From Sphingomonas soli NBRC 100801 (GTDB lineage Bacteria > Pseudomonadota > Alphaproteobacteria > Sphingomonadales > Sphingomonadaceae): a stretch of DNA of 64,000 nt. The position numbers were made by a program, and so were the translations under genes. This document shows, piece after piece, positions 36,882-46,648 of this stretch. The DNA lies in NCBI RefSeq assembly GCF_001591025.1, contig NZ_BCTZ01000013.1, positions 1-64,000 of the forward strand, in the 5' to 3' direction. Within the stretch, counting starts at the first letter, position 1. Every line of letters begins with the position of its first letter. A model generated the notes under the pieces. The model had not been told where the DNA came from and ran no database searches. It was given only the letters and a program-made list of their open reading frames with translations.

Positions 36882-36903
36882 ACCCCGGGCTCCGACCCGG
36901 GGT
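36882..36903. repeat. ACCCCGGG-N6-CCCGGGGT palindrome followed by CCCGCTT
   Basis: Perfect 8-bp arms with a 6-base loop between the convergent apbE and piuC genes. The form (CACCCCGG...CCGGGGTCCCGC) resembles a widespread alphaproteobacterial intergenic repeat. It may also act as a bidirectional stop. Confidence 0.65.
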
Positions 36904-36928
36904 CCCGCTTCTTCTTCTGAAATCTGGC

Positions 36929-37612
36929 TCAGGCGTCCGCCCAGCGCCGCAACAGATTGTGGTACACGCCCGTCAGCGCGATCACCGATGGATCGCCCTG
37001 CCCCAGCGCCGTCGCCGCGCCCTGCACGCCCTGGTCCATCTCGAACAGAATCCGCCGCGCATTGTCGTCGCGCACCATCGACTGGATCCAGAAAAAGCTC
37101 GCCACCCGGGTGCCCTGCGTCACCGGTTCGACGCGGTGCACGCTCGACGATGGATAAAGGATCGCGTGCCCGGCACCCAGCTTCACTTTCTTCTCGCCGA
37201 ATGTATCCTCGATGACGAGATCGCCGCCAACATAGTCGTCCGGATGTTCCAGGAAGAGAGTCATCGAAAGGTCGCTCCGAATCCGGAAATCGCTCCCCCG
37301 CTGGATCCGAATGGCGCTATCGACATGCGCCCCAAACGCCTGTCCTCCCGCATAGCGATTGAACAAGGGCGGGAAGACCTTGAGCGGCAGCGCCGCCGCC
37401 ACGAACAGCGCCGAACGCGCCAGCGCGTCGAGGATGATCGCCCCCGCCTCGCGGTGCGCCGGGCTGCCCTCGGGCAGTTGCTCGTTGCGCTTGGCGAGCA
37501 TGGATTGCTCACCCGAAGTGACGTTTCCGTCCACCCATTCGGCCGCGTCAATGATCCCGCGCACCCGCGTGACTTCGTCCGCCGAGAGCAGATCCGGGAT
37601 GGCGATCAGCAT
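36929..37612 (-). CDS. piuC: Fe(II)/2-oxoglutarate dioxygenase, PiuC/PKHD type
   Basis: A 227-residue cytoplasmic enzyme. The iron ligands are seen in FGAHVDSAI (H, D) and SSVHRVEPV (H), with the 2-oxoglutarate Arg in [10 protein letters not shown]-terminal [21 protein letters not shown] and NEQLP are typical of PiuC, which is usually found with TonB siderophore receptors and supports iron uptake, perhaps by altering an imported siderophore. The start at 37612 has AAGGGG upstream and overlaps the Sel1 gene stop by 7 bp. It is last in the receptor-Sel1-piuC operon. Confidence 0.9.
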   Translation of the reverse strand: MLIAIPDLLSADEVTRVRGIIDAAEWVDGNVTSGEQSMLAKRNEQLPEGSPAHREAGAIILDALARSALFVAAALPLKVFPPLFNRYAGGQAFGAHVDSAIRIQRGSDFRIRSDLSMTLFLEHPDDYVGGDLVIEDTFGEKKVKLGAGHAILYPSSSVHRVEPVTQGTRVASFFWIQSMVRDDNARRILFEMDQGVQGAATALGQGDPSVIALTGVYHNLLRRWADA

Positions 37613-38289
37613 CCCCTTAGCTCCGGCCAGGGCGATGCCGCGAGGAAGGCGCGGGCCTTCTCGGCAAATCCCGGCGTCGCGGTCTCGAAGCACCGCCCGA
37701 TCCATTCCCGCGCCTCTTCCATGCGCCCGGTGCCGGCCATCATCCGCGCATGATTAAACGCTCCGCGAAAGTCGCCGCCCTCGGCGGCAAGCCTATAAAA
37801 TCCCGCCGCTTTCTCCATATCTTTCGCCACCACCCAGCCATCCTCATGGAAGCTGCCGATATAGTTGATCGCCTTGGCATTGCCCATCGCCGCTGCCTTC
37901 TCGAACCAGGCGAGCGCCGCGGCTTTGTCCTCGGTCAATCCTTCGCCAAGCGTCAGCGCCGTGGCATAATTATACATGCCCCATTCCAGCCCGCGCTCGG
38001 CCGCGATGCGGAAGCATTCGGCGGCGCGGACCTTGTCCACGGCCACGCCCCAGCCGAGATCATAGCAACGCCCGACCATGTTTAGCGCCATCAGATGGCC
38101 CTGCGCGGCGGCCTTGTTGAACCAGGCGAAACCCTCCGCGCCCTTGCCCATGTCGAGCAGCATCTGGCCCAGCACCGCCTGCGCCTCCGCCACGCCTTCC
38201 TCCGCCCCCTGCCGAATTAGCGCCGCCCGCTCCTCCGGCGAACCGGACAGGCGGGCGGCCACTTCCTCCGGAGAGAGATCGTCGATCAG
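37606..38289 (-). CDS. Sel1-repeat protein in siderophore receptor operon
   Basis: A 227-residue protein of Sel1/TPR-like repeats ([85 protein letters not shown]), with no signal peptide. No ATG/GTG/TTG fits the conserved N terminus ([24 protein letters not shown]). A CTG at 38289 overlaps the receptor stop (CTGA) and has GGAG 7 bases upstream, so it is the probable start. The gene sits between the receptor and piuC as in related sphingomonads. Sel1 repeats bind proteins; the partner is unknown. Confidence 0.82.
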   Translation of the reverse strand: MIDDLSPEEVAARLSGSPEERAALIRQGAEEGVAEAQAVLGQMLLDMGKGAEGFAWFNKAAAQGHLMALNMVGRCYDLGWGVAVDKVRAAECFRIAAERGLEWGMYNYATALTLGEGLTEDKAAALAWFEKAAAMGNAKAINYIGSFHEDGWVVAKDMEKAAGFYRLAAEGGDFRGAFNHARMMAGTGRMEEAREWIGRCFETATPGFAEKARAFLAASPWPELRGC

Positions 38290-40841
38290 AACTTCACTCC
38301 GATCGTGGCAAAGGCCGAGCGGCCCGGCGCGATCGCCGCATAGTGATTGGTATAGGCCTGGGTGAAATAGACCTTGTCGGTCAAATTCTGCACGTTGACG
38401 CTCAGCTCGATATTCGGCGTGACCGAATAGCCGAGCCGCGCGTCGAAGCGCCAATATTCGGGGATCGTGCGCGACAATATCTTGGTGGCCGGGTTGACCG
38501 TCACCACGCCTGCCGCGCTCTGCGTCGCCGAGCGATTGTCGGCATATCCGCCATATTGCTTGCTCGTGTAGAACGCGCCGCCCCCGATGCTGAGGCCGGG
38601 AAGGGGCTTTACGTCAGCCCATAGGGTGAAGCTGTTCTTCGCGGTCTGGGTCGCCATCCGGCCCGTGTTGACCGACGGCACCAGCACCACCTTGGCCGCC
38701 TGCGCGCCGACTGCCGGTGCGGTGAGCGCGGTGAAGCCGCCATCGACGATCTTGGGATCCAGATAGGTGTAGCCGCCAAAGACCGTGAGCCAGCTGGTCA
38801 CATTGCCGTTGAAGCTAAATTCCACGCCCCGGATACGGCGCTTGCCGATGAACTCGATCGTGTTGTTCGGGCCGGTGACGCGGGCATTGTCGGTATCCGT
38901 CTGGAACAGCGCCAGCGTCAGCGCGAGCTGGTTCTCGAACAGGTCGGCCTTGGCTCCAACCTCGTACGACCGGGTCTTCTCGGTCTTCAGGCTGTCGAGC
39001 ACGGCCAGGGCTGCGGGCGTATTTGCCGTGCCCAGGCTATTGCCTTCCTGCCCTTCGCCAAGCAGCGCGTTGGGCGGCGTCGCGGCGGTGGCGTAGCTTG
39101 CATAGAGGCTGGTATTGCGGGTCGGCTTGAAGACCAAGCCAGCCTGCCAGTTGAACAATTTGTCGGTGCGTTCCAGCGTGAAGCCCGGAGCGTCGGCAAG
39201 CGCCTGGGCATAGGTCCGGCCCGGCGTCACCTTGCTGGTGAAGTGGTCATAGCGCACGCCCAGGTTGAGGATCAGCGACGGCAGCAGCGTGATCGAATCG
39301 AACGCATAGATGCTCGCGGTGCTGGCCTCGTTCTGCGTCTCCCCACCCAGCAAAGTCTTCACGATGGGTGCCTGCGCCGTCGAGGTGTCGCTAGCGTAAT
39401 TGACCCATGGCGCGTTCGGGTTGGGATTGAACAGACTGGCGCAATAATAGCGCGCGATCGTCGCCGTGTTGCAGCGCGGGCTAATCGTGCTGCCACTTGC
39501 CAGCGTTTCCGCGCCGGCAGTGGTCAGAAAGCCGCGGCTGACGAAGGTGCCCCGGCGCGCCTTCTCGAAGTTGAACTCCGCACCCAGCGCGAAGCTGTGC
39601 TTGATCGAGCCCGTGTCGAACGTACCGAACAGGTCGGTCTGGTTGGTCATGACGGTAGTGGAGCCATAGCGCGTGTTCGCACGGGTCCACACATAGCCGC
39701 CGGTCAGGACATCGCCACGCGCTCCCGCCGCGCCCGTCGTCGGGTTGGTCGCCGCGGTGCCATAGACATTGCCCTGGCTGTCGTCGGGCAGAAGGAAGAT
39801 GTAGGATTGGTCATTGCGCGACCAGCGCGAGGTGTTGCGCAGCGTCACGTTCCCGAAATCATGCTCGGCCCGAAGCGTTGCCTGATGGGTGGTGGCGTCG
39901 CGGAAGTCGCGGCTCTTCAGGCCGTAGAACGCGGTGCGCTTCACGGTCCCGGTCACGCCGCCCGCCGTGGTGATGCGGCCGATCGCGGGTCCGGTCTCGA
40001 CCTCGCCGGTGCCCGGATGATTGCCCAGCGTGTAGAGGAACGGAATGCCGCTATCGGGCAGTTCGTGGCTCTCCAGATAATAATAAGCCGCAGTCAGGCG
40101 GGTATCGGTGCCCAGGCCCAGCGTGACCGATGGTGCCACGCCCCAGCGCTGCGACCACACTGCGTCGCGTCCCGCTACATCCTGGTCGTGCCACATGCCA
40201 GCGATGCGAACACCGATATTGCTGCCCAGCTCACGGTTCACATCTACCGTGAAGCGCTTGTAGTCCGATGTTCCGACGCTGGCATTGGCGCGAGCGAAAT
40301 CGCCCGTGACGGGAAGCTTCGAGACGATGTTGATCGATCCGCCCGCGCTGCCGCGTCCGCCCAGCGTCGAATCCGAGCCACGCACGATCTGGACCTGTTC
40401 GGTGGCGAAGACCTCGCGCGTCTGCGCCGCGATGTCGCGCACGCCGTCCACAAAGGTCGAGCCCTGGCCGTCAAACCCGCGGATGAAGGGACGGTCGCCG
40501 ATCGGATTGCCGCCCTCCGCCGCGCCGAAGGTGATGCCGGGCACGGTGCGCAGCGCCTCGGAAAGGCTTGCAGATCCGGTCTGCTCGATCACCTGCGCGG
40601 GCAGGACAACTACCGAACGCGGAGTGTTGACCAGCGGTGCGGTCGTCTTGGGGCCCACCTGTTCGACGCGAACGCCGGTAACGACGATCTGGCTGTCGCT
40701 GCGATCCTGCTGGTCGTCTGCCGCCGTCGGCTTGTCTTCCTCTGGTGACGCCGAATGTGCAGGCGCGGTGGCGATGAAGCCGACCGCTGCGAGCGCGAGA
40801 TAGGCTGGCGTGCGGCCCGCCGCAGGAGCGTTACGAATCAC
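38286..40841 (-). CDS. TonB-dependent siderophore receptor, catecholate (Fiu/PiuA-like)
   Basis: An 851-residue outer-membrane receptor. The signal peptide runs to about residue 28 (ATAPAHSA), then the plug (IVVTGVRVEQ, APLVNTPRSVVVLPAQVIEQTGSASLSEALRTVPGITFG, RPFIRGFDGQGSTFVDGVRD, VQIVRGSDSTLGGRGSAGGSINIVSK), then a barrel ending in FATIGVKF. The PRSV...TGASSLSEAL-type plug and linkage to piuC fit ferric-catecholate receptors. The start is GTG at 40841 with GGAAGGGA 7 bases upstream. The Fur-like box 60-80 bp upstream suggests iron repression. Confidence 0.92.
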   Translation of the reverse strand: MIRNAPAAGRTPAYLALAAVGFIATAPAHSASPEEDKPTAADDQQDRSDSQIVVTGVRVEQVGPKTTAPLVNTPRSVVVLPAQVIEQTGSASLSEALRTVPGITFGAAEGGNPIGDRPFIRGFDGQGSTFVDGVRDIAAQTREVFATEQVQIVRGSDSTLGGRGSAGGSINIVSKLPVTGDFARANASVGTSDYKRFTVDVNRELGSNIGVRIAGMWHDQDVAGRDAVWSQRWGVAPSVTLGLGTDTRLTAAYYYLESHELPDSGIPFLYTLGNHPGTGEVETGPAIGRITTAGGVTGTVKRTAFYGLKSRDFRDATTHQATLRAEHDFGNVTLRNTSRWSRNDQSYIFLLPDDSQGNVYGTAATNPTTGAAGARGDVLTGGYVWTRANTRYGSTTVMTNQTDLFGTFDTGSIKHSFALGAEFNFEKARRGTFVSRGFLTTAGAETLASGSTISPRCNTATIARYYCASLFNPNPNAPWVNYASDTSTAQAPIVKTLLGGETQNEASTASIYAFDSITLLPSLILNLGVRYDHFTSKVTPGRTYAQALADAPGFTLERTDKLFNWQAGLVFKPTRNTSLYASYATAATPPNALLGEGQEGNSLGTANTPAALAVLDSLKTEKTRSYEVGAKADLFENQLALTLALFQTDTDNARVTGPNNTIEFIGKRRIRGVEFSFNGNVTSWLTVFGGYTYLDPKIVDGGFTALTAPAVGAQAAKVVLVPSVNTGRMATQTAKNSFTLWADVKPLPGLSIGGGAFYTSKQYGGYADNRSATQSAAGVVTVNPATKILSRTIPEYWRFDARLGYSVTPNIELSVNVQNLTDKVYFTQAYTNHYAAIAPGRSAFATIGVKF

Positions 40842-40902
40842 TGGGAATCCCTTCCTTGTTATGAAGGGGCGGCTATTGCGAAGCGTTCTCAGAGTCAACG
40901 CT

Positions 40903-40920
40903 ATTGCGAGTAATTCGCAG
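40903..40920. promoter_or_regulatory. Fur-like box upstream of siderophore receptor
   Basis: TGCGA-GTAAT-TCGCA (40905-40919), flanked by AT, matches the alphaproteobacterial Fur form of opposed TTGCGA/TCGCAA half sites. A further ATTGCGAA at 40874-40881 and TTGTCGCAAT at 40924-40933 lie close by, suggesting overlapping sites. Iron-bound Fur here would repress the receptor operon. Confidence 0.7.
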
Positions 40921-40931
40921 GATTGTCGCAA

Positions 40932-41186
40932 TTATGCTGGGTTACGCGTCCGATCCATCAGCCAGGTGCGGATCGCGCTGGCCAGATTGGGCGGTTCATC
41001 CGCGCCGATGCGCGCATGGTCGATCGCGGCGACCAGCGCATTGAGCGGCAAGCCCAAATCCCCGGCGGCCGTCTCCAGCGCTTCCCAGAAGATCGGCTCC
41101 AGGCTGATCGATGTCTGATGCCCCGCGATCGTCACCGAACGCTTGAGAGGCCCGTGGAAGCCGCCTTCGGGCGGCTCGACGTTCAT
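40932..41186 (-). CDS. Ribbon-helix-helix (RHH_4) protein
   Basis: An 84-residue protein that fits the RHH_4 family: [25 protein letters not shown], then [17 protein letters not shown] and [11 protein letters not shown]. Such proteins may bind DNA or act as small regulators. Its ATG overlaps the cobT stop (ATGA), so translation is coupled to cobT. Its 3' end reaches the area of the Fur-like boxes. Target unknown. Confidence 0.85.
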   Translation of the reverse strand: MNVEPPEGGFHGPLKRSVTIAGHQTSISLEPIFWEALETAAGDLGLPLNALVAAIDHARIGADEPPNLASAIRTWLMDRTRNPA

Positions 41187-43009
41187 TCGCTGTCGAACAG
41201 CGCCGCGAGCTGCTCGACCATCGTGCCCGCAAGCTGCTCCGCATCCATGATCGTCACCGCCCGCGCATAATAGCGCGTCACGTCGTGGCCGATCCCGATC
41301 GCCACCAGCTCGACCGGCGAGCGACTTTCGATCCAGGCGATCACCTGCCGCAGATGGCGCTCCAGATACGATCCCGAATTCACCGACAGCGTCGAATCGT
41401 CAACCGGCGCGCCGTCCGAGATCACCATCAAGATCTTGCGGTCTTCGGGACGTCCGATCAGCCGGTTGTGCGCCCAGAGCAAGGCCTCGCCGTCGATATT
41501 CTCCTTGAGCAGCCCCTCGCGCATCATCAGCCCGAGCGACTTCTTCGCCCGGCGCCATGGCTCGTCGGCCTGCTTGTACAGGATATGGCGGATGTCGTTG
41601 AGTCGGCCCGGCTGCGGCTGGCGCCCCTCGGCCAGCCATTTCTCTCGGCTCTGCCCGCCTTTCCATGCGCGGGTGGTGAAGCCCAATATCTCGGTCTTGA
41701 CCCCCACCCGCTCCAGCGTGCGCGCAAGGATGTCCGCGCTAATCGCCGCGATCGAGATCGGCCGTCCGCGCATCGATCCCGAATTGTCGATCAGCAGCGT
41801 GACCACCGTGTCCTTGAACTCGGTGTCGCGCTCATGCTTGTAGCTGAGCGACAGCATGGGGTTGACCACGACGCGCGCCAGCCGCGCGGCATCGAGGATG
41901 CCTTCCTCCTGATCGAAGTCCCAGCTGCGGTTCTGCTGGGCCATCAGCCGGCGCTGGAGCCGGTTGGCGAGCTTGGTCACCGCCGATTGGAGATGAACCA
42001 GTTGCTGGTCCAGATAGGAGCGCAGCCGGTCCAGCTCCTCGGGATCGCACAGGTCGGTCGCCAGCACCTCTTCGTCGAACTGGCGCGTATAGGGCTTGTA
42101 TTCGAATTGCGGCGGCAGGTCGCTCCATGGGCGATTGGGGCGCGTCGGCAGCATGCCGTCCTCCCCTTCGTCCCCGGGCTCGCCCTCGCCATCGTCCATC
42201 GCGTCGGATTGCTGCTGCTCGCCCTCTTCGCCCGCTTCGGAATCGCGCTCCTCGCCGCGCGCCTCCATCTGGCCCTCGCCCTGCTGGGCCTCTGATTCGC
42301 CATCCTCGTCGCCGGGCTGGTCCTGGTCTTCGCTGCCTTCGTCGTCCCCCCCGCCTTCGTCATCCTCGTCGGGCAGCATGTCGCCTTCGACCAGTTCCAG
42401 GTCGCGAAGCAGCTTGGCGGTGAGCCCCGCGAAAGCCTGCTGGTCATCGATCACCAGGCGCAGCGCATCGAGATCGTCGCCGGCGCGCTCCTCGATCCAT
42501 TCGCGGATCAGCGCCATGCCCATCGCCGCGCTGGCCGGCGCCTCGCGCCCGGTCAGCCGTTCGCGCACGATCATCTGCACGGCCGTCGACAGCGGCACTT
42601 CCTCGCGATTGCGCGCGCGCGAGATCGGATCGGACTTGAGCCGCATTTCCAGCGCATGATCGAGATTCGCGGCGATTCCCGCATAGCCACGCGAACCGAG
42701 CGCCTCTACGCGGGCGGTCTCCACCGCGTCGAACACCGATCGCGCCACCGCCTCGCTCGGCGCGCTCTTCAGATGCAACCCATTGTCATGATATTTCAGG
42801 CGCAGCGCGAAACTGTCCGCAAAGCCCCGCGCCTCGGCCACCTGATCGGCGGGCAGCGAGCGCGACGGCATCGGCACCTTGATCGCCTTGCCATCCTGTC
42901 GCGGCGCATCGGCGGTGAAGCTCAGTTCCGCCTCCGCCTCGCCCGAAAGCGCGCGCGCGGTGCCGCCCAGCACGTTGCGCAGTTGATCGAGGGGGGAGTC
43001 GACGGCCAT
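41183..43009 (-). CDS. cobT: Cobaltochelatase subunit CobT
   Basis: A 608-residue cytoplasmic subunit of the aerobic CobNST cobaltochelatase, which inserts cobalt into hydrogenobyrinic acid a,c-diamide during cobalamin synthesis. It has the characteristic long acidic linker (about residues 210-275, rich in DE/GE) and a C-terminal von Willebrand A domain with MIDAS motif DNSGSM (about 406-411). The length is normal. CobS is encoded upstream with one small gene between. The large subunit CobN is not in this window. Confidence 0.94.
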   Translation of the reverse strand: MAVDSPLDQLRNVLGGTARALSGEAEAELSFTADAPRQDGKAIKVPMPSRSLPADQVAEARGFADSFALRLKYHDNGLHLKSAPSEAVARSVFDAVETARVEALGSRGYAGIAANLDHALEMRLKSDPISRARNREEVPLSTAVQMIVRERLTGREAPASAAMGMALIREWIEERAGDDLDALRLVIDDQQAFAGLTAKLLRDLELVEGDMLPDEDDEGGGDDEGSEDQDQPGDEDGESEAQQGEGQMEARGEERDSEAGEEGEQQQSDAMDDGEGEPGDEGEDGMLPTRPNRPWSDLPPQFEYKPYTRQFDEEVLATDLCDPEELDRLRSYLDQQLVHLQSAVTKLANRLQRRLMAQQNRSWDFDQEEGILDAARLARVVVNPMLSLSYKHERDTEFKDTVVTLLIDNSGSMRGRPISIAAISADILARTLERVGVKTEILGFTTRAWKGGQSREKWLAEGRQPQPGRLNDIRHILYKQADEPWRRAKKSLGLMMREGLLKENIDGEALLWAHNRLIGRPEDRKILMVISDGAPVDDSTLSVNSGSYLERHLRQVIAWIESRSPVELVAIGIGHDVTRYYARAVTIMDAEQLAGTMVEQLAALFDSE

Positions 43010-43056
43010 ATCCGCCTATTGAGCGGCAGTGGCCGCAATCGCAAGAGCGGGCACGC

Positions 43057-43296
43057 CTAGCCGCGCCGCAGACTGCGCCAAATGCGTTGCCAGCGCGTAA
43101 GCGGCGGCGGAGGGGGTGGGGCCGGTTCGTGCTTCACCGCGCTGAAACGCTCGGTCTCGAAACCCATGCGCGAATGGACCAGATCCTTGAGATAGGCGAG
43201 GTCGTCGCCGCTGATAGGGCCGTCGGGATCGTCCCGCCAATTGCTCTTCCACCGGCTGGGATGGAGCGGATCGTCTTCCGGCCCGTTCCCGCTCAA
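43057..43296 (-). CDS. Small conserved-looking protein between cobS and cobT
   Basis: A 79-residue protein starting at a TTG that overlaps the cobS stop (TTGA), with GAAGG just upstream. The sequence ([46 protein letters not shown], then a Pro run and [14 protein letters not shown]) has plausible protein composition in phase with the operon. I do not recognise a family. The basic amphipathic tail could bind membrane or nucleic acid. The tight fit between cobS and cobT suggests that it is real. Confidence 0.6.
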   Translation of the reverse strand: MSGNGPEDDPLHPSRWKSNWRDDPDGPISGDDLAYLKDLVHSRMGFETERFSAVKHEPAPPPPPPLTRWQRIWRSLRRG

Positions 43297-44297
43297 GCCT
43301 TCGCCACCACGCTTTCGGGCAGATCCTTGCCGAACACGCGCTGATAATATTCGGCCACCTGCGCACGCTCCGCTTCGTCGCACTTGTTGAGGAACGAGAG
43401 GCGGAAGGCGAAGCCGACATCCTTGAAGATCAGCGCATTCTGGGCCCAGGTGATGACCGTGCGCGGGCTCATCACCGTCGAGATGTCGCCGTTGATGAAG
43501 CCCTTGCGGGTCAGGTCAGCCACGCGGACCATGTTCTCGACGGTCGCCTTGCCCTCGGGCTGATCATATTCGCCCGACTTGGCAAGCACGATCTGCGCCT
43601 CGACCGCGGCGGGCAGATAGTTGAGCGTGACGACGATGTTCCATCGGTCCATCTGGCCCTGGTTGATCTGCTGCGTGCCGTGATAAAGCCCGCTGGTATC
43701 GCCCAGGCCCACCGTGTTGGCGGTCGCAAACAGGCGGAAATAGGGGTTCGGGCGGATCACGCGGTTCTGATCGAGCAGGGTCAGCTTGCCCTCGGTCTCG
43801 AGGATGCGCTGGATCACGAACATCACATCGGGGCGGCCGGCGTCATATTCGTCGAACACCAGCGCCGTGGGGGTCTGCAGCGCCCAGGGGAGCAGGCCCT
43901 CGCGGAATTCAGTGACCTGCTTGCCGTCCTTCAACACGATCGCGTCGCGGCCGATCAGGTCGATGCGGCTGATATGGGCGTCGAGGTTGATGCGGATGCA
44001 CGGCCAGTTGAGCCGCGCCGCGACCTGCTCGATATGCGTCGACTTGCCGGTGCCGTGATAGCCCTGCACCATCACGCGGCGATTATGCGCAAAGCCCGCC
44101 AGGATCGCGAGCGTGGTGTCGCCATCGAACACATAGGCGGGATCGAGATCGGGCACGCGCTCATCCGCCACGCTGAACGCGGGGCATTCCATGTCGATAT
44201 CGATGCCAAATACGTCGCGGACCGAGATCATCTTGTCGGGCGCGGGGAGGATCGTGGTGTCCCGGCTATCGGGCTGGGTGTTCGGAATGTCGGCCAT
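43293..44297 (-). CDS. cobS: Cobaltochelatase subunit CobS (AAA+ ATPase)
   Basis: A 334-residue AAA+ subunit that forms a ring with CobT and drives cobalt insertion by CobN. It has the N-terminal [15 protein letters not shown], Walker [10 protein letters not shown], Walker [11 protein letters not shown], and sensor [14 protein letters not shown]. Length and motifs are typical. It is first gene of the cobS-orf-cobT-RHH operon, divergent from the lipoprotein gene. Confidence 0.95.
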   Translation of the reverse strand: MADIPNTQPDSRDTTILPAPDKMISVRDVFGIDIDMECPAFSVADERVPDLDPAYVFDGDTTLAILAGFAHNRRVMVQGYHGTGKSTHIEQVAARLNWPCIRINLDAHISRIDLIGRDAIVLKDGKQVTEFREGLLPWALQTPTALVFDEYDAGRPDVMFVIQRILETEGKLTLLDQNRVIRPNPYFRLFATANTVGLGDTSGLYHGTQQINQGQMDRWNIVVTLNYLPAAVEAQIVLAKSGEYDQPEGKATVENMVRVADLTRKGFINGDISTVMSPRTVITWAQNALIFKDVGFAFRLSFLNKCDEAERAQVAEYYQRVFGKDLPESVVAKA

Positions 44298-44431
44298 GAT
44301 TCAATCCTGTTTCGCCCGAGCGACTAGAGCCTCGCGTCCCCCGCCGCAACGCCAAAGCGGCGCGCATCTTCCCACTACCGCGCTTTCATGAGATTATGAC
44401 GTCACCGAAACGCTTGCGCGAGGGGAAGTCG

Positions 44432-45124
44432 ATGATCAGGCAGCTGATATTCCTGGCGCTGGCAGGCGCCTCGCTGAGCTCCTGCGACTGGGGCAAGAGC
44501 CCTCCGCCGCCGCCCCCTGCGCCCGAGCGCCCGCGCCCCGCACCCGAGCAACCGATCGAGTGGATCACGCCGGACCCCGAATGCCGCGGATCGCTGCACC
44601 GGGGCGAATGGCTGGTCTGCGACAACAAGAATGTCCGCTATCTTCACCGCACGCTTGCCGAGCAATGGGCAAGTGCGCGTCAGGGTGCCGATCGCCGCCA
44701 GATTCGCCTGATATATCGCCAGCAGGAAGCGCTGCTCGCCGAGCGCCGCTTGTGTGAGGACGCCGCCTGCGTCGCCACCGCCTATCGCCGCTACATCACG
44801 GGCTATGCTCAGCCCCAGCCGCGTCCGACATGGACCCCGAAGCCGCGCAAGCCCAAGCCACAACGTCCGCGCAAGCCGCACGGCGTGCATGGCGGCGGCT
44901 GGTACGACAGGGACTGGCAACCCGGCCGGCGCCGCGGCGAGCAAAGCTGCGCCGCAGAGGTTGGCGGCTCGGCATCGGCCTATCTGGTGAAGCAATGCCG
45001 CGTCGTGAACGGCCGCTGGGACCGGAGCTGCACCGCCGACATGACCTGCGACGATCTGCGCGACAAGATCGCCAATGGCTGCTCAAGCGGCGACCGCAGG
45101 CCCGGCTTCTGCAACCGCCGCTAG
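44432..45124 (+). CDS. Lipoprotein with LprI-like Cys-rich segment
   Basis: A 230-residue predicted lipoprotein (lipobox LSSC, about Cys18) followed by a Pro-rich stretch. It then has a domain with CRGSLHRGEWLVC, YLHRTLAEQWASARQGADRRQIRLIYRQQEALLAERRLC, and CVATAYRRYI. This C...L...R..C....C...Y pattern resembles lysozyme-inhibitor LprI-like domains. A basic Pro-rich linker and a Cys-rich tail (CAAEVGGSAS, CRVVNGRW, CTADMTCDDLRDKIANGC) follow. The start at 44432 has GAGGGGAAG upstream; an ATG 12 codons earlier would bury the signal. Role unknown; envelope stress or lysozyme resistance is a guess from the family. Confidence 0.7.
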   Translation: MIRQLIFLALAGASLSSCDWGKSPPPPPPAPERPRPAPEQPIEWITPDPECRGSLHRGEWLVCDNKNVRYLHRTLAEQWASARQGADRRQIRLIYRQQEALLAERRLCEDAACVATAYRRYITGYAQPQPRPTWTPKPRKPKPQRPRKPHGVHGGGWYDRDWQPGRRRGEQSCAAEVGGSASAYLVKQCRVVNGRWDRSCTADMTCDDLRDKIANGCSSGDRRPGFCNRR

Positions 45125-45136
45125 GCTTAAGGTCCG

Positions 45137-45829
45137 TCAGTCCGCAGGAAAGGCCGGGAGCCGAAAGAGCGTTACGAAGCGCTGTGCCTGGCCGAGGTCG
45201 CCAGTCACCTCGACGCGCCCCTCGCGGATCGATTCCGCCAGCGGCGCGGGCCCGTAAAAGGTCGCGGCGAGCTTCAGCGGCTCACCGACGAAGACAATCC
45301 CCGCGCCCTCGGGCTCGCGGCGCTCGATCGCGAGCCTGCCCTGCACGATCGCCGCGCGGAACGGCTCGCCGCCGATGCGGAAGCCCAGGTCGGGCGCAAA
45401 GGCCGGGTCCACGCGCGGGTCCATCATCGTGCGCAGCGAAAGCATGAAGGCCGTATTGCTCAGCGGCAGCGTCACGTCGTGCGCGGGCGATCCCGCCGCC
45501 CAGCGGCTGAGCGCGAAGATCGGCTCCTCCAGCGCATAGCCCCAGCGGGTGAGTTCATAGACCTGGGCGTTGGCGGGCGACGGCAGAGTGCGGCGGCGCA
45601 TGATGCCCGCTTTCTCCATCCCCTCCAGCCGCTGCGTGAGGACGTTGGCGCTCAATCCGGGAAGCGCGCCCCGGATCTCGCCGAACCGGCGCGGCCCGAG
45701 CAGCAGCTCGCGCACGATCAGGAGCGCCCAGCGCTCGCCGATCAAATCCATCGCCAGCGCGGTGCCGCATGCGTCGCGATACCAGCGGCGAAGCTTGCCA
45801 TAGTCAGCAGTTATCTTTTCTGACTGCAT
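45137..45829 (-). CDS. HxlR-family transcriptional regulator with SCP2-like domain
   Basis: A 230-residue regulator. Residues about 18-105 form the HxlR winged helix (CGTALAMDLIGERWALLIVRELLLGPRRFGEIRGALPGLSANVLTQRLEGMEKAGIM...YELTRWGYAL). The C-terminal half resembles a sterol-carrier/SCP2-like ligand domain (FRIGGEPFRAAIVQGRLAIERREP). HxlR proteins often sense electrophiles or oxidants. It is divergent from the DUF899-VOC-DUF1428 cluster with a 71-bp gap, so it probably controls that cluster. Start at 45829. Confidence 0.88.
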   Translation of the reverse strand: MQSEKITADYGKLRRWYRDACGTALAMDLIGERWALLIVRELLLGPRRFGEIRGALPGLSANVLTQRLEGMEKAGIMRRRTLPSPANAQVYELTRWGYALEEPIFALSRWAAGSPAHDVTLPLSNTAFMLSLRTMMDPRVDPAFAPDLGFRIGGEPFRAAIVQGRLAIERREPEGAGIVFVGEPLKLAATFYGPAPLAESIREGRVEVTGDLGQAQRFVTLFRLPAFPAD

Positions 45830-45900
45830 AGTTGCTTTTTGTAACCATGAAAGGCATCAACATCAAGGAACACGATTCGCCCCTGTAAGCGGAGCCTTGC

Positions 45901-46635
45901 ATGACGCTCGTACCGAGTCAGTCCGCGATTGCGAACGATCTCCCGTCCCCGACCGAGCTCGCCGCGCGCAGCGCGATGCGCTGGGCGAATGAGAGCGCCA
46001 CCTATCGCGAAGCACGGACCGCGCTCCTCGCGCAAGAGATCGCGCTGCGGCGTCAGATCGAACGCGTGGCGGCGCAGCGGCGCGCGCTTCCGCCTGGGCC
46101 GGTGATACGCCCCGATTACGCCTTCGAAGGTGACGGCGGACCGGTGACGCTCGCCCAGCTGTTCGGCGACGAGGATTCGCTGATCGTCTATACTTGGATG
46201 TACGGCCCGCACCGCGAGCGGCCCTGCCCGATGTGCACCTCGATGCTCTCGTCGCTGGATGGCGAGGCGCTCGATCTGCGGCAGCGGGTGGCGCTGGCAG
46301 TGGTCGCGCGCTCGCCAATGGCGAAGCTCAGCGCGGTCGCTCAGGAGCGTGGCTGGCGCCATCTGCCGCTCTATTCGGATGGCGAGGGTAACTTCAGCCG
46401 CGATTTCGCGGGCGTCGCCCCCGACGGCAGCGATCAGGCGCAGATCCTCGTTTTCACCCGGCGGGACGGTGCGATCCGGCTGTTCTGGGCGGCCGAGATG
46501 GACGAGAATACCGCCGATCCGGGCCAGGATCCGCGCGGCGCGCCCGATGTGATGCCGCTCTGGACGTTTCTTGACTGTACACCCGAGGGACGCGGGACAG
46601 ACTGGTATCCTTCGCTGACCTACGAAAACGACTGA
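45901..46635 (+). CDS. DUF899 thioredoxin-fold protein
   Basis: A 244-residue protein of the DUF899 family: an N-terminal helical part (LLAQEIALRRQIERVAAQRRALPPG), then a thioredoxin-like fold with CPMC (109-112) in the usual place, GPHRERPCPMCTSMLSSLDG, and RGWRHLPLYSDGEGNFSRDF. Many family members have a similar Cys pair, suggesting a redox role, but no substrate is established. First gene of a five-gene cluster; the next starts 13 bp later. Confidence 0.85.
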   Translation: MTLVPSQSAIANDLPSPTELAARSAMRWANESATYREARTALLAQEIALRRQIERVAAQRRALPPGPVIRPDYAFEGDGGPVTLAQLFGDEDSLIVYTWMYGPHRERPCPMCTSMLSSLDGEALDLRQRVALAVVARSPMAKLSAVAQERGWRHLPLYSDGEGNFSRDFAGVAPDGSDQAQILVFTRRDGAIRLFWAAEMDENTADPGQDPRGAPDVMPLWTFLDCTPEGRGTDWYPSLTYEND

Positions 46636-46648
46636 ACCGGAGAGACGC

